Numbered from the stretch's first letter, positions 35,740-45,178 are shown. The stretch is 64,000 nt of DNA from Blautia sp. Marseille-P3201T (GCF_900120295.1 NZ_LT635470.1:248001-312000); one strand, 5' to 3'. Numbers and translations are program-made. The notes: generated by a model not told the origin, from the letters alone.

Positions 35740-36747
35740 ATGAAGAAAAAAGTATTTGTTATGATTTTAGGAGCAATTTTAACAACAGGTCTTTTCACCG
35801 GATGCAAAGGCGAAAATAAAGAGAGTAAAGAAAGTGTTTATCACATTGGTATTTCTCAGTTTGCAGAACATGGTTCTTTGGATAACTGTCGGGAAGGTTT
35901 TTTGGAAGGATTAAAAGAAGAAGGCATTGAAGAGGGAAAAAATCTGGAGATTGATTTGGATAATGCCAATTCCGATACTGCCACAGCAGCACAGATTTCA
36001 GATAAATTTGTGTCAGATAAGGTAGATTTGATTTGTGCCATTGCAACACCAAGCGCACAGGCAGCTTATAACAGTGCAGCAAACACAGAAATTCCTGTTG
36101 TGTATACAGCAGTGACTAATCCGGAAGAAGCTGAGCTTGCAGGTGAGGATAAAACACCGGTGGGAAGAGTAACAGGAACAAGCGACCAGCTTCCCGTAGA
36201 GGCACAGTTGAAGATGATACGTGAAATGCTTCCGGATGCAAAAACAATCGGTATTTTATATACAACCAGCGAAGCAAATTCTGTTCACAGTATTAAAGAA
36301 TATGAAAAATATGCCAAAGAATATGGATTTACTTTAGAGACAGCAGGTGTTACCAATACTTCCGAGGTGTCTTTGGCAGCAGCAGGATTGCTGGAAAAGG
36401 TAGATTGTCTTACCAATCTTACAGACAATACGGTTGTCAGTGTTCTGCCAACAATTTTAGAGCAGGCAAATAAAAAAGGTATTCCTGTTTTCGGCAGTGA
36501 AATCGAACAGGTAAAACTGGGATGTCTGGCAGCCGAAGGTTTAGACTATATCAACCTTGGTAAAGAAACTGGAAAAATGGCGGCAAAAATCTTAAAAGGT
36601 GAGGCAAAAGCAGAAGAAATGCCTTACGAGCTTTTAGAAGGAAGCAGTCTTTACATCAACGAAAAAGCAGCAGAAAACTTAAAAATAGAACTTCCGGAAG
36701 AACTGAAAAACAGAGCAGAAGAAGTATTTACAGAGATTGAAGGATAA
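35740..36747 (+). CDS. trpX: Tryptophan-type ABC importer, substrate-binding lipoprotein (TrpX-like)
   Basis: A 335-residue member of the ABC_sub_bind family. The signal peptide ends with the lipobox LFTGC (Cys22). Family features include IGISQFAEHGSLDNCREGF and VYTAVTNPEEA. It is the first gene after the Trp T-box, followed by a permease and an ATPase. In streptococci the same three-gene set with a Trp T-box is called trpXYZ and is inferred to bring in tryptophan or a precursor; the T-box codon gives that specificity here. Confidence 0.87.
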   Translation: MKKKVFVMILGAILTTGLFTGCKGENKESKESVYHIGISQFAEHGSLDNCREGFLEGLKEEGIEEGKNLEIDLDNANSDTATAAQISDKFVSDKVDLICAIATPSAQAAYNSAANTEIPVVYTAVTNPEEAELAGEDKTPVGRVTGTSDQLPVEAQLKMIREMLPDAKTIGILYTTSEANSVHSIKEYEKYAKEYGFTLETAGVTNTSEVSLAAAGLLEKVDCLTNLTDNTVVSVLPTILEQANKKGIPVFGSEIEQVKLGCLAAEGLDYINLGKETGKMAAKILKGEAKAEEMPYELLEGSSLYINEKAAENLKIELPEELKNRAEEVFTEIEG

Positions 36748-36765
36748 GAACAGAGGGGGAGAAAA

Positions 36766-37665
36766 ATGGATTTTGCAATCAGTATTATTGAGCAGGGATT
36801 GATTTACGGCATTTTGGCTTTAGGTGTATATATTACTTATAAAATTTTAGATTTTCCTGATTTAACAGTAGACGGAAGCTTTCCATTGGGAGCAGCCGTA
36901 ACAGCAGCGCTTTTAAAATCCGGTGTAAACCCATATCTTACATTGCCTGTGGCATTTTTGGCAGGGGCAGCAGCCGGACTTTGTACAGGTCTTATTCATG
37001 TAAAATGTAAGGTGCGGGATTTGCTTTCCGGGATTATTATGATGACAGCTTTATATACGGTAAATTTAATGGTAGCAGGAACAAATAATGTCCCTTTATT
37101 TTCTAAGGAAACCATTTTTAAAAATGAGTTTTTATCCGGTATATTCAGCGGAGGAATTTCCAAATACAGCAATTTGATGATTATTTTGCTGATTGTTCTT
37201 ATCAGTAAATTTGCACTGGACGGATATCTGAAAACAAAGTCAGGATACTTGTTAAGAGCAGTAGGTGATAATGAAAATCTGGTTACTTCTCTTGCTAAAA
37301 ACAAGGGAAATGTGAAAATTTTAGGTCTTTCCATTGCCAATGGACTGGTTGCATTAAGCGGCTGTATTTCCTGCCAGCAGCAGGGTGTGTTTGAAATTTC
37401 TTCCGGTACAGGAGCTATTGTCGTGGGGCTTGCAAGTGTTATTGTTGGAACCAGCCTTTATAAAATGCTGAAAAAAATATCCTTTATTAAAGTTACTACC
37501 TTTGTATTTTTAGGAGCAATTCTTTATAAAGCGTGTACGGGAATTGCTATTTTATATTTCCCGCCACAGGCAATGAAAATGATTTCTGCATTGTTCCTTT
37601 TAGGTGTATTAATCTTAATTCTGGTTGTTGATAAAAAAGAGAAGAGAGGGAAAAGCCATGCTTGA
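36766..37665 (+). CDS. trpY: Tryptophan-type ABC importer permease (TrpY-like)
   Basis: A 299-residue protein with about eight hydrophobic segments of the branched-chain amino acid/ribose permease superfamily (ILALGVYITYKILDFPDLTVDGSFPLGAA-type N-terminus). GAGGGGGAG precedes the ATG. It overlaps the ATPase gene by eight bases. Function follows from the T-box operon. Confidence 0.87.
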   Translation: MDFAISIIEQGLIYGILALGVYITYKILDFPDLTVDGSFPLGAAVTAALLKSGVNPYLTLPVAFLAGAAAGLCTGLIHVKCKVRDLLSGIIMMTALYTVNLMVAGTNNVPLFSKETIFKNEFLSGIFSGGISKYSNLMIILLIVLISKFALDGYLKTKSGYLLRAVGDNENLVTSLAKNKGNVKILGLSIANGLVALSGCISCQQQGVFEISSGTGAIVVGLASVIVGTSLYKMLKKISFIKVTTFVFLGAILYKACTGIAILYFPPQAMKMISALFLLGVLILILVVDKKEKRGKSHA

Positions 37666-38431
37666 ATTAAAACATATTCATAAATATTATAATCCGGGAA
37701 CCGTTCATGAAATGTGCCTGTTTGAAGATTTTAATCTGACCATAGAAAAAGGGGAATTTGTGTCTATTGTAGGCAGTAATGGTTCTGGAAAAACTTCTCT
37801 TTTAAACATTATTTGTGGAAGTATTGAATTAGATGAAGGAAATATACTGGTAGATGGAAAGGACATTACAAAGCAAAAAGAATACAAACGTCTGGAAAAA
37901 ATAGGACGTGTGTATCAAAATCCGGCTATGGGAACCTGTCCTTCTATGACAATTCTGGAAAATATGGCAATGGCAGATAATAAGGGGAAAGCCTTTGGAT
38001 TGAAAAGAGGAACAGATAAGAAACGCATTGCTTTTTATAAAGAAGAGCTGTCTAAATTACAGCTTGGACTGGAAGATAAGCTGAATACAAAAGTAGGGGC
38101 TCTTTCAGGAGGACAAAGACAGGCATTGGCTCTTTTAATGAGTACCATGACACCTATTGATTTCCTGATTTTAGATGAACATACAGCAGCTTTAGATCCT
38201 AAGACAGCAGATTTAATTATGGAATTAACAGAGAAAATTGTGAGAGAAAAACATCTGACAGCTATTATGGTAACGCATAATCTTCGTTATGCCGTAGAAT
38301 ACGGGGACAGACTTCTCATGATGCATCAGGGAAATGCAGTTATGGATGCGGCAGCAGAAGAGAAAAAAGAAATAAAAATTGAGGATATTTTGGAAAAGTT
38401 TAATGAGATTAGCATAGAATGCGGAAATTAA
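37658..38431 (+). CDS. trpZ: Tryptophan-type ABC importer ATPase (TrpZ-like)
   Basis: A 257-residue ATPase with Walker A GSNGSGKTS, signature LSGGQRQAL and Walker B FLILDEHTAALDP. The start at 37658 has GAGAGGG upstream and overlaps the permease gene by eight bases; the longer frame from 37625 is unlikely. Together with the two upstream genes it completes the importer controlled by the T-box. Confidence 0.9.
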   Translation: MLELKHIHKYYNPGTVHEMCLFEDFNLTIEKGEFVSIVGSNGSGKTSLLNIICGSIELDEGNILVDGKDITKQKEYKRLEKIGRVYQNPAMGTCPSMTILENMAMADNKGKAFGLKRGTDKKRIAFYKEELSKLQLGLEDKLNTKVGALSGGQRQALALLMSTMTPIDFLILDEHTAALDPKTADLIMELTEKIVREKHLTAIMVTHNLRYAVEYGDRLLMMHQGNAVMDAAAEEKKEIKIEDILEKFNEISIECGN

Positions 38432-38437
38432 CAACCC

Positions 38438-38466
38438 TTGAAATAAACTATATATCGTGTTAATAT
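38438..38466 (+). promoter_or_regulatory. nrdJ promoter
   Basis: TTGAAA (38438-38443), 17 bases, TAATAT (38461-38466). The spacer is occupied by the first NrdR box. Confidence 0.8.
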
Positions 38467-38491
38467 CATATATATTGACTAAATATAGTGG
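38445..38491. promoter_or_regulatory. Paired NrdR boxes
   Basis: Two 16-base boxes at 38445-38460 (core CTATATATCGTGT) and 38476-38491 (core CTAAATATAGTGG) match the NrdR consensus (acaCwAtATaTwGtgt) closely. They are spaced 31 bp apart, three helical turns, as NrdR pairs usually are. One overlaps the promoter spacer and the other lies after the start point, so NrdR should repress nrdJ when dATP is high. Confidence 0.85.
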
Positions 38492-38502
38492 AGGGTGAAA
38501 AG

Positions 38503-40770
38503 ATGAATGTTGAAGAATGGCTGGGCAGAGAAAATCAGCTTGGAATGGATATTTGGAATAAAAAGTATCGGAATGAAGAAGAGGATTTTGAGAACTGGGT
38601 TACACGTATCAGCGGCGGAAATGAAGAAATTGCAAAGTACATAAAAGAGAAAAAATTTCTTTTCGGAGGAAGAATTTTATCCAATCGAGGACTGGATAAG
38701 CAGGGGAAAAAGGTTACTTATTCTAACTGTTATGTAGTAGAACCGCCGGAAGATAACATAGAGAGTATTTTCGACTGTGCCAAAAAGCTGGCACGTACTT
38801 ACAGCTACGGAGGCGGCTGCGGTGTGGATATTTCCAAACTCAGTCCAAGAGGCGCGAAAATCAATAATGCGGCGAAAGAAACCAGCGGAGCTGTGTCTTT
38901 TATGGAGTTATATTCTCTTGTGACTTCTTTAATCGGACAAAACGGAAGAAGGGGAGCGTTGATGATTTCCATTGACTGCTCCCATCCTGACGTTCCAGAA
39001 TTTATTGAGCTGAAAACCGATTTGGAAAAAGTAAATACAGCGAATATTTCCGTGCGTATCCATGAAGATTTCATGGAAGCAGTAAAGAAAAATGAAGAGT
39101 ATTGTCTGCATTACACAAGAGAAGAGACAGGACAAGTTATTGAACGTATGGTAAATGCCAGAGAGCTGTTCCATCGAATTACAGAAACTAACTGGGATTA
39201 TGCGGAACCGGGCGCATTGTTCTGGGATCGGATTACCGGTTGGAATTTACTGAGTAATACAAAAGAATTTTCTTATGCCGGTGTAAATCCCTGTGCTGAA
39301 GAACCTTTGCCGGCAGGGGGAAGCTGCCTTTTAGGAAGTATCAACCTTTCTGCTTTTGTAGAAAATCCTTTTACAGAAGATGCCTATTTTGATTTTGAAG
39401 AATTTAAACGATGCGTACAGGCATCTGTAAAAGCTTTAAATGAAGTATTGGAAGAAGGTTTGCCTCTACATCCTCTTCCGGAGCAGAGAGAAAGTGTCAG
39501 TCAGTGGCGTCAGATCGGGCTGGGAATTATGGGCCTTGCAGATGCATTGATTAAGTTAGGGCTTACCTATGGAGAGGAAGATGCAGTTGCCATGTGTGAC
39601 AGAATTGGTTTTTCCATGGCAGACACTGCGATTGCGGCTTCTGCAAAGCTTGCCAAGGAGTTGGGCACATTTCCAAAATGCAACGTAGAGGAAATTATGG
39701 AAACTCCATATTTTCTGGCAAATACAACAGAGGGAACGAAAGAATTAGTTCGTAAATATGGACTTCGAAACTCTCAGCTTTTAACCATTGCACCTACAGG
39801 TACACTGTCTACGATGTTGGGAATTTCCGGAGGAATTGAGCCGATTTATGCTAATTATTATGAGAGGAAAACAGAGTCCTTACATGGTGAAGATGTATAT
39901 TATAAGGTTTATACAAAGATTGTTAAAGACTTCATGGATGGACATGGAATTTCAGATGACAGATTATTGCCGGATTATTTTGTAACAGCTATGACATTGG
40001 ACTATCATCAGAGAATAGATATGCAGTCAATCTGGCAGAGACATATTGACGCATCCATCAGTTCTACAGTAAATGTACCTTCCGGTTTTACAGTAGAAGA
40101 AACAGAAAATCTTTATTTATATGCTTTTGAGCAGGGATTAAAGGGAATTACTATTTTCCGAGACGGATGTAAGCGTGTAGGAATTTTAAATACAAAAGAA
40201 ACAAAGAAAATCACAGCAGGAGAGGGACTGAAACGAGGAGAAATTATTCTTGTTACAGACGATGTGGTAGGCAAGAAAAGAAAGCTGATTACAGGCTGCG
40301 GAAGTCTTCACTGCATTGCTTTATTTGATCCGCATACAGGAGCGCTTCTGGAAACGTATTTAAGTAAGGGTTCTACCGGAGGATGCAACAACTTTATGGT
40401 AGGTCTTTCCAGAATGATTTCCATCAGCGCCAGAGGCGGAATTGATATTGAAACCATTGTGGATCAGTTAAATTCCAGCGGTTCCTGTCCTTCTTATACA
40501 GCCCGCAGAGTAACCAGAAAGGATACAAGTAAAGGCGCATGCTGTCCAATGGCAGTAGGAAATGCTTTAATGGATATGTATAAGGAAATGCAGGAGGAAT
40601 TAAGTCAGAAGGAAGGAAAAGAAGAAAAAGGCAAAAAAATTCCGAAGCCAAAAGCAGTTCCTGTTAGAGAAGAAACAGATAAAATGTATTGTCCGGAGTG
40701 TGGGGAGCCACTTGTTTTTGAAGAAGGATGTAATATTTGTAAAAGCTGTGGCTGGAGTAAATGTCACTGA
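38503..40770 (+). CDS. nrdJ: Adenosylcobalamin-dependent (class II) ribonucleotide reductase
   Basis: A 755-residue enzyme that makes deoxyribonucleotides with a B12 radical, without oxygen. Features include SNCYVVEPP (first redox cysteine region), GGGCGVDISKLSPRG, the active-site NPCAEEPLP (Cys and Glu radical residues) and PTGTLSTMLGISGGIEP. A C-terminal zinc-ribbon-like end (CPECGEPLVF, CKSCGWSKC) carries the shuttle cysteines. The start at 38503 follows GGAGGG; a GTG at 38488 is inside the operator. It is controlled by paired NrdR boxes. Confidence 0.95.
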   Translation: MNVEEWLGRENQLGMDIWNKKYRNEEEDFENWVTRISGGNEEIAKYIKEKKFLFGGRILSNRGLDKQGKKVTYSNCYVVEPPEDNIESIFDCAKKLARTYSYGGGCGVDISKLSPRGAKINNAAKETSGAVSFMELYSLVTSLIGQNGRRGALMISIDCSHPDVPEFIELKTDLEKVNTANISVRIHEDFMEAVKKNEEYCLHYTREETGQVIERMVNARELFHRITETNWDYAEPGALFWDRITGWNLLSNTKEFSYAGVNPCAEEPLPAGGSCLLGSINLSAFVENPFTEDAYFDFEEFKRCVQASVKALNEVLEEGLPLHPLPEQRESVSQWRQIGLGIMGLADALIKLGLTYGEEDAVAMCDRIGFSMADTAIAASAKLAKELGTFPKCNVEEIMETPYFLANTTEGTKELVRKYGLRNSQLLTIAPTGTLSTMLGISGGIEPIYANYYERKTESLHGEDVYYKVYTKIVKDFMDGHGISDDRLLPDYFVTAMTLDYHQRIDMQSIWQRHIDASISSTVNVPSGFTVEETENLYLYAFEQGLKGITIFRDGCKRVGILNTKETKKITAGEGLKRGEIILVTDDVVGKKRKLITGCGSLHCIALFDPHTGALLETYLSKGSTGGCNNFMVGLSRMISISARGGIDIETIVDQLNSSGSCPSYTARRVTRKDTSKGACCPMAVGNALMDMYKEMQEELSQKEGKEEKGKKIPKPKAVPVREETDKMYCPECGEPLVFEEGCNICKSCGWSKCH

Positions 40771-40788
40771 TAAATAAAGGGAGAATAT

Positions 40789-41259
40789 ATGAAGCTTTTA
40801 TTTAAACAAAGGATTTTTTCATGGCTTGACAGCTATGATATTTATAATGAACAGGGAGAAAAAGTCTACACAGTAAAAGGCGAACTGGCATGGGGACATT
40901 GTCTGAAAATCATGGATCAATATGGTCAGAATATTGGTACAGTAAAAGAAAAAGTAATGACTTTCCTTCCTAAATTTGAGCTTTATGCAGGAGAGCAGTA
41001 TTTAGGGTGTGTACAGAAAGAATTTACTTTTTTTAAGCCTAAATTTGCCATTGATTTTAATGGCTGGAGTGTACAGGGAAATGTATTAGAATGGGACTAT
41101 GAAATACAGGATCAGACCGGAAGAGCAGTAGCTTTGGTAAATAAGGAGGTCTTTTCTCTGGCAGACACTTATGTAATGGAAATTGACAGACCGGAAGAGG
41201 CATTATATGTGTTAATGCTGGTTCTGGCTATTGATGCGGAAAAATGTTCCAGACAGTGA
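40789..41259 (+). CDS. LURP-one-related (YxjI-like) protein
   Basis: A 156-residue soluble protein of the tubby-like LOR family (KQRIFSWLDSYDIYNEQGEKVYTV; the family fold is a 12-stranded barrel around one helix). Its role is unknown. It starts 18 bases after nrdJ and 20 bases before the next small gene, so it may be co-transcribed with nrdJ. Confidence 0.82.
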   Translation: MKLLFKQRIFSWLDSYDIYNEQGEKVYTVKGELAWGHCLKIMDQYGQNIGTVKEKVMTFLPKFELYAGEQYLGCVQKEFTFFKPKFAIDFNGWSVQGNVLEWDYEIQDQTGRAVALVNKEVFSLADTYVMEIDRPEEALYVLMLVLAIDAEKCSRQ

Positions 41260-41279
41260 TAAGAAAGGGAAAGTAGAAA

Positions 41280-41519
41280 ATGAGACTAGAAAAATTACAA
41301 AGGCTGTTAAAAGAAAAAGGATTTCCCTTTACTTATTCTGAGGAAGAAGGATGTGGAAGCATTGATTTCGAATATCGCGGAGTCGCTTACCATGTATGGG
41401 AATTTTTGGATGATAATATATGGGGAGCAGAAACCAATGTGAAAAACATGGGAAGACATGAAGACTTGTTCGGAGATTATGAACAGGAAATCGTAGATAT
41501 TGTTCAGACATGGAATTAA
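41280..41519 (+). CDS. Small conserved-looking hypothetical protein
   Basis: A 79-residue acidic protein (many Glu/Asp, plus Trp/Tyr) with no recognised domain, membrane segment or metal motif. GAAAGGGAAAG precedes the ATG. It lies directly behind the YxjI-like gene and before a new promoter at 41536. Confidence 0.6.
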   Translation: MRLEKLQRLLKEKGFPFTYSEEEGCGSIDFEYRGVAYHVWEFLDDNIWGAETNVKNMGRHEDLFGDYEQEIVDIVQTWN

Positions 41520-41535
41520 AAAATAAAAAACAGTC

Positions 41536-41566
41536 TTGACATTGACGCAGCGGAAACTGTTATGGT
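41536..41566 (+). promoter_or_regulatory. MerR-type promoter with 19-base spacer
   Basis: TTGACA (41536-41541) and TATGGT (41561-41566) are 19 bases apart, the long spacing that MerR activators correct by twisting DNA. The spacer carries a loose dyad. Autoactivation by the gene product is likely. Confidence 0.72.
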
Positions 41567-41596
41567 AATTGTACAGAAAGAAAAGGAGGAAGAAAT

Positions 41597-42358
41597 ATGG
41601 AGTACAGTATCAGGCAGTTGGCAGATATCGCAGGGGTAAGTACCAGAACCCTTCGCTATTATGATGAAAGAGGTCTGTTAAAACCCAACAGAGTAAATGA
41701 GCAGGGCTGCCGCTACTATGAACAGGAGCAGGTGGACCTGCTGCAGCAAATTTTATTTTACCGGGAAAGAAATCTGGGGCTAGATGTAATTAAAGAAATT
41801 GTCAGTAACCCTCAATTTGATGCGGCACAAGCGCTTGAGGAACACTTAAATGCTCTTATGGAACAGGAAGAACATATTTCTGCCTTAATTCAGACTGTAA
41901 AAAATACCATTGCAGACATGAAAGGAGAAAGAAGTATGAGTGATAAAGAGAAATTTGAGGGCTTTAAGCGAGAGCTGATAGAGGAGAAAGAAAGACTTTA
42001 CGGGAAAGAAGCCAGAGAAAAATACGGAGAAAAGGCTGTTGATGAGGCAAATCAGAGAATTGTGGGATTGTCAGAGGCAGATTACGAGAGATTTGAAAAT
42101 CTGGGAAAGGAAGTTTGCTGTCAACTGGAAGAAGCTGTAAGAAACAAAGATTTGCCTGAAAGTGAAACAGGACACAGAATTGTGCTTTTACATAAGGACT
42201 GGCTGGGATATACATGGAAGGAATATTCTGCTCAGGCACATAAAGGTCTTGCGTCTATGTATATACAGGACGAAAGATTTCTCGCATACTATGACAAGAA
42301 CTTAAAAGGCTGTGGTGAGTTCCTTGTAAAAGCTGTGAACTATTGGGCAGGAAGATAA
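41597..42358 (+). CDS. MerR-family regulator with TipAS-type antibiotic-binding domain
   Basis: A 253-residue regulator. The N-terminal MerR winged helix (SIRQLADIAGVSTRTLRYYD) and dimerisation coiled coil fill about 1-110, and a TipAS-like helical domain about 130-253. In Streptomyces TipA this domain binds thiopeptides; related proteins are Mta and SkgA. AAAGGAGG precedes the ATG. No adjacent target gene is in the same direction, so it may control only itself and distant genes. Confidence 0.88.
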   Translation: MEYSIRQLADIAGVSTRTLRYYDERGLLKPNRVNEQGCRYYEQEQVDLLQQILFYRERNLGLDVIKEIVSNPQFDAAQALEEHLNALMEQEEHISALIQTVKNTIADMKGERSMSDKEKFEGFKRELIEEKERLYGKEAREKYGEKAVDEANQRIVGLSEADYERFENLGKEVCCQLEEAVRNKDLPESETGHRIVLLHKDWLGYTWKEYSAQAHKGLASMYIQDERFLAYYDKNLKGCGEFLVKAVNYWAGR

Positions 42359-42386
42359 AAGGATAAGGTATCGGCATTAATTTGAA

Positions 42387-42458
42387 AGATGCTGTCGCAT
42401 TAAGTGCATATCCGGAATATTTATACATTTTTGGATAATGTTTAAGGCGACAGCATCT
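42387..42458. terminator. Bidirectional hairpin between convergent genes
   Basis: Perfect 12-bp arms AGATGCTGTCGC (42387-42398) and GCGACAGCATCT (42447-42458) with further inner pairing (CATATCC with GGATAATG). It ends both the MerR and the DUF4143 ATPase genes; T tracts are weak on both sides. Confidence 0.7.
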
Positions 42459-42466
42459 AATTATAT

Positions 42467-43681
42467 TTAGTTCCATTCTTCAGTCAAGAGAAAATCACGG
42501 ATATTGCGATGCTTGATACCATTGTGGCTCATATCAAATTCATCTAAAGAAACCACATATTTCGGGAAATTGTCTCGGATTGTATCGTATACTCCGAATT
42601 CACGTTGAACAGTTTCCTCGGAGGCAAGCAGATAGGCAACCTGAACATATAATTTTTCATCTCGTTTATGGCAGACAAAATCAATTTCTTTATCGCCGGT
42701 TTTTCCTACTGTGACATTATAACCACGACGTAAAAGCTCCAGATAAACAATGTTTTCTAAAGTAAGATTGATTTCTTTCAAATTACCGCCAAAAACAGCT
42801 TCTCGGATACCGTGGTCGGCAATATAATATTTTTCGTTGGATGCAAGGATTTGTTTACCTTGTAAGTCTTCTCGTTTTACCTGATAAAACAAATAAGCAT
42901 CGCAACAGTATTTGATATAATTTAAGATGGTTTCAGGAGCAACGGTACGCTGTTCGCTTTTGAAAAATTTTGCTAAGGATGCTGCTGAAAAGGTGTTTCC
43001 TACGTTTGCCATTACATAAGCAATAATGCGTTCCAGTAAATCAATATCTCGAATTTTATTTCGCTGTACAATATCTTTTAGCTGTACAGAGTTAAAAAGG
43101 TCGTGAAGATATTGTTTTGTTGGCTCATCTGCATAATGTATATTTGCAAGATAAGGCATACCGCCGGACAAAAGATATTTTTGAAAACATTTTTGAGCGG
43201 ACGTATCAGGAAAAATAGTTTTATATAGTTCCATAAATTCTGAAAAAGAGAAGGGGTAAATAACAAATTCTACATAACGTCCTCCGAGATAAGTGGCAAG
43301 TTCACCGGATAATAATTTGGCATTAGAACCGGTAATATAAATGTCACAATCCAGAGAAACCCGAAAGGAATTTATACATTTTTCCCAGTCTTTTACCTCC
43401 TGAATTTCATCAAAGAAAAGGTAAATCTTGCCGTTTATATGAGAGGCTCTTTTGGTGATTTCTTCATGCAGCGCTTTTGCAGTTTGTAAATGTGTATAGT
43501 TCATATCTTCAAAGTTGATGGAAATAAACTGAGCAGGATTGATGCCGGATGCAGCAAGTTCTTGCTTAATGAGTTCCAGCATAACAGACTTTCCGCAGCG
43601 GCGAATACCGGTCATAACTTTTATCAAGTCTGTTCCCATAAATGGGCGAATACGGTTCATATACATTTCTCGTTTAATCAT
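42467..43681 (-). CDS. AAA-type ATPase with DUF4143 nuclease-like C-terminus
   Basis: A 404-residue protein. An N-terminal P-loop ATPase has Walker A GIRRCGKSVM and Walker B LFFDEIQEV, with sensor region YITGSNAKLLS. The C-terminal DUF4143 part contains a PD-(D/E)xK-like pattern (DKEIDFV then YVQVAY). The start at 43681 (MIKREMY) is preferred to 43723, which adds 14 unusual residues. Such ATPases are widespread in gut anaerobes and of unknown role, sometimes discussed as defence or mobile-linked. A 32-base perfect palindrome lies just upstream. Confidence 0.87.
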   Translation of the reverse strand: MIKREMYMNRIRPFMGTDLIKVMTGIRRCGKSVMLELIKQELAASGINPAQFISINFEDMNYTHLQTAKALHEEITKRASHINGKIYLFFDEIQEVKDWEKCINSFRVSLDCDIYITGSNAKLLSGELATYLGGRYVEFVIYPFSFSEFMELYKTIFPDTSAQKCFQKYLLSGGMPYLANIHYADEPTKQYLHDLFNSVQLKDIVQRNKIRDIDLLERIIAYVMANVGNTFSAASLAKFFKSEQRTVAPETILNYIKYCCDAYLFYQVKREDLQGKQILASNEKYYIADHGIREAVFGGNLKEINLTLENIVYLELLRRGYNVTVGKTGDKEIDFVCHKRDEKLYVQVAYLLASEETVQREFGVYDTIRDNFPKYVVSLDEFDMSHNGIKHRNIRDFLLTEEWN

Positions 43682-43752
43682 GAAAAATAGTCCCCCTTTT
43701 TTGTATTGCATATAGCATAACATATTTATAACTTATAAACAATCAACAAAAG

Positions 43753-43784
43753 TATATTTCTTCAGTTATAACTGAAGAAATATA
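43753..43784. promoter_or_regulatory. 32-base perfect palindrome
   Basis: 14-bp arms (43753-43766 and 43771-43784) meet at a TATA centre. It lies between two minus-strand genes: 30 bases after the MATE gene's stop and 70 bases before the ATPase start. It may be the MATE terminator or an operator of the ATPase gene. Confidence 0.7.
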
Positions 43785-43816
43785 AAAAATAACAGAAATC
43801 ATCAGATATAAAATAA

Positions 43817-45178
43817 TTAGTTCTTTAAAGCAACAGGGGTATTGCGATTTAAAATTGTTTTAAAGAAAATTACGCAAACCACAGCAGACAATAAAGAACC
43901 GGCAGCAGTAGCAAGTCCCATAGGAAACAAGGTTTCAGGGAAAAGCAGGGATGTCAAATACACGCCCGGAACACGCACCAGCAAAATTGCCAGAATATTG
44001 TGTATAAAAGAAAGCATGGATTTTCCGCAGGCACAGAAATAACCACTGAAGCTAAAATGAATTCCAGCAAACATGCAATCCCATACATACCCTCGCAAAT
44101 ACTGCTCTCCAAGAAGAATGGTTTTTGCGCCGTCTGATGTTGCCTCATCTGTGAAAAGGGCTACCACAGGTTCGGCAAAAAATTGCATTACAATGGCAAC
44201 AATAAGACCAAAACATACTGTGATTATAGTTGCGTAGCGAAGAGTCTGCTTTGCCCGTTCCTGCTTTCCTGCGCCGATATTTTGTGCTCCCAAGGCAGAA
44301 ACTGTGGAAAGCATGGAAAAAGGAACTAAAAACAGAAAACTGATAATTTTTTCTACAATACCTACAGCTGCAGCATCATTTAATCCACGACTATTGGCAA
44401 TAATTGTAATGATAAGAAAAGAAATTTGAATAAACCCATCTTGCAATGCAATAGGAATTCCCACATTCAGAATTTTTTTCATTACAATCCGATTAGGCTT
44501 GAAATCCTCTTTTTTTACGGCCATCTCATTTTTTCGTTTAAAAATAATGATAAGAGAAATCAGAACACTGCAAGCCTGTGACAAAACAGTTCCTAACGCC
44601 GCACCGGAAGGCCCCATTTGAAAAACTCCCATAAACAGATAATCCAGTCCAATGTTTATGATGCAGGCAACAGCAATAAAGTACATAGGGGTCTTGGAGT
44701 CGCCCATACCGCGGAATATAGAACTGATGATGTTGTATGCAGTAATGAATGGAATTCCAATAAAGCAAATGGTTAAATAGTCAACTGTACCGGAAACGGC
44801 TTCCGGAGGTGTTGACATTATAGAAACAACAGGATTTACAAAAATAAGCAATACAGCTGTTAAAATAAGGGAAATTATCATAAACAAAGCGACGGTATTT
44901 CCAATATTTTCAGAGACGCTTTTTTTATCGTTTCTGCCTACAGCTTGTCCAATGGAAACCGTAGACCCCATTGCAAGTCCCACAATCATTACAGTCAGCA
45001 GATGCATGACCTGTGAGCCAATGGATACGGCAGTTGTTGCGGAAACATCTGCAAACTGTCCGATAATAAATAAATCTGCCATGCCATAAAGGGTTTGCAG
45101 AAAATAAGAGAGAAGATATGGAAGTGAAAAAAAGAGAATACCTTTTAACACACTTCCGGTAGTAAAATTTTTTCCCAT
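43817..45178 (-). CDS. MATE-family efflux transporter
   Basis: A 453-residue, twelve-helix multidrug/organic-cation antiporter. Family features are LSYFLQTLYGMADLFIIGQFADV near the start (first helix pair), GMGDSKTPMYFIAVA in the middle and the repeated PFSMLSTVSALGAQNIGAGK region. An AGAAAGAGG site precedes the ATG. It is divergent from nadA. Substrate unknown. Confidence 0.9.
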   Translation of the reverse strand: MGKNFTTGSVLKGILFFSLPYLLSYFLQTLYGMADLFIIGQFADVSATTAVSIGSQVMHLLTVMIVGLAMGSTVSIGQAVGRNDKKSVSENIGNTVALFMIISLILTAVLLIFVNPVVSIMSTPPEAVSGTVDYLTICFIGIPFITAYNIISSIFRGMGDSKTPMYFIAVACIINIGLDYLFMGVFQMGPSGAALGTVLSQACSVLISLIIIFKRKNEMAVKKEDFKPNRIVMKKILNVGIPIALQDGFIQISFLIITIIANSRGLNDAAAVGIVEKIISFLFLVPFSMLSTVSALGAQNIGAGKQERAKQTLRYATIITVCFGLIVAIVMQFFAEPVVALFTDEATSDGAKTILLGEQYLRGYVWDCMFAGIHFSFSGYFCACGKSMLSFIHNILAILLVRVPGVYLTSLLFPETLFPMGLATAAGSLLSAVVCVIFFKTILNRNTPVALKN

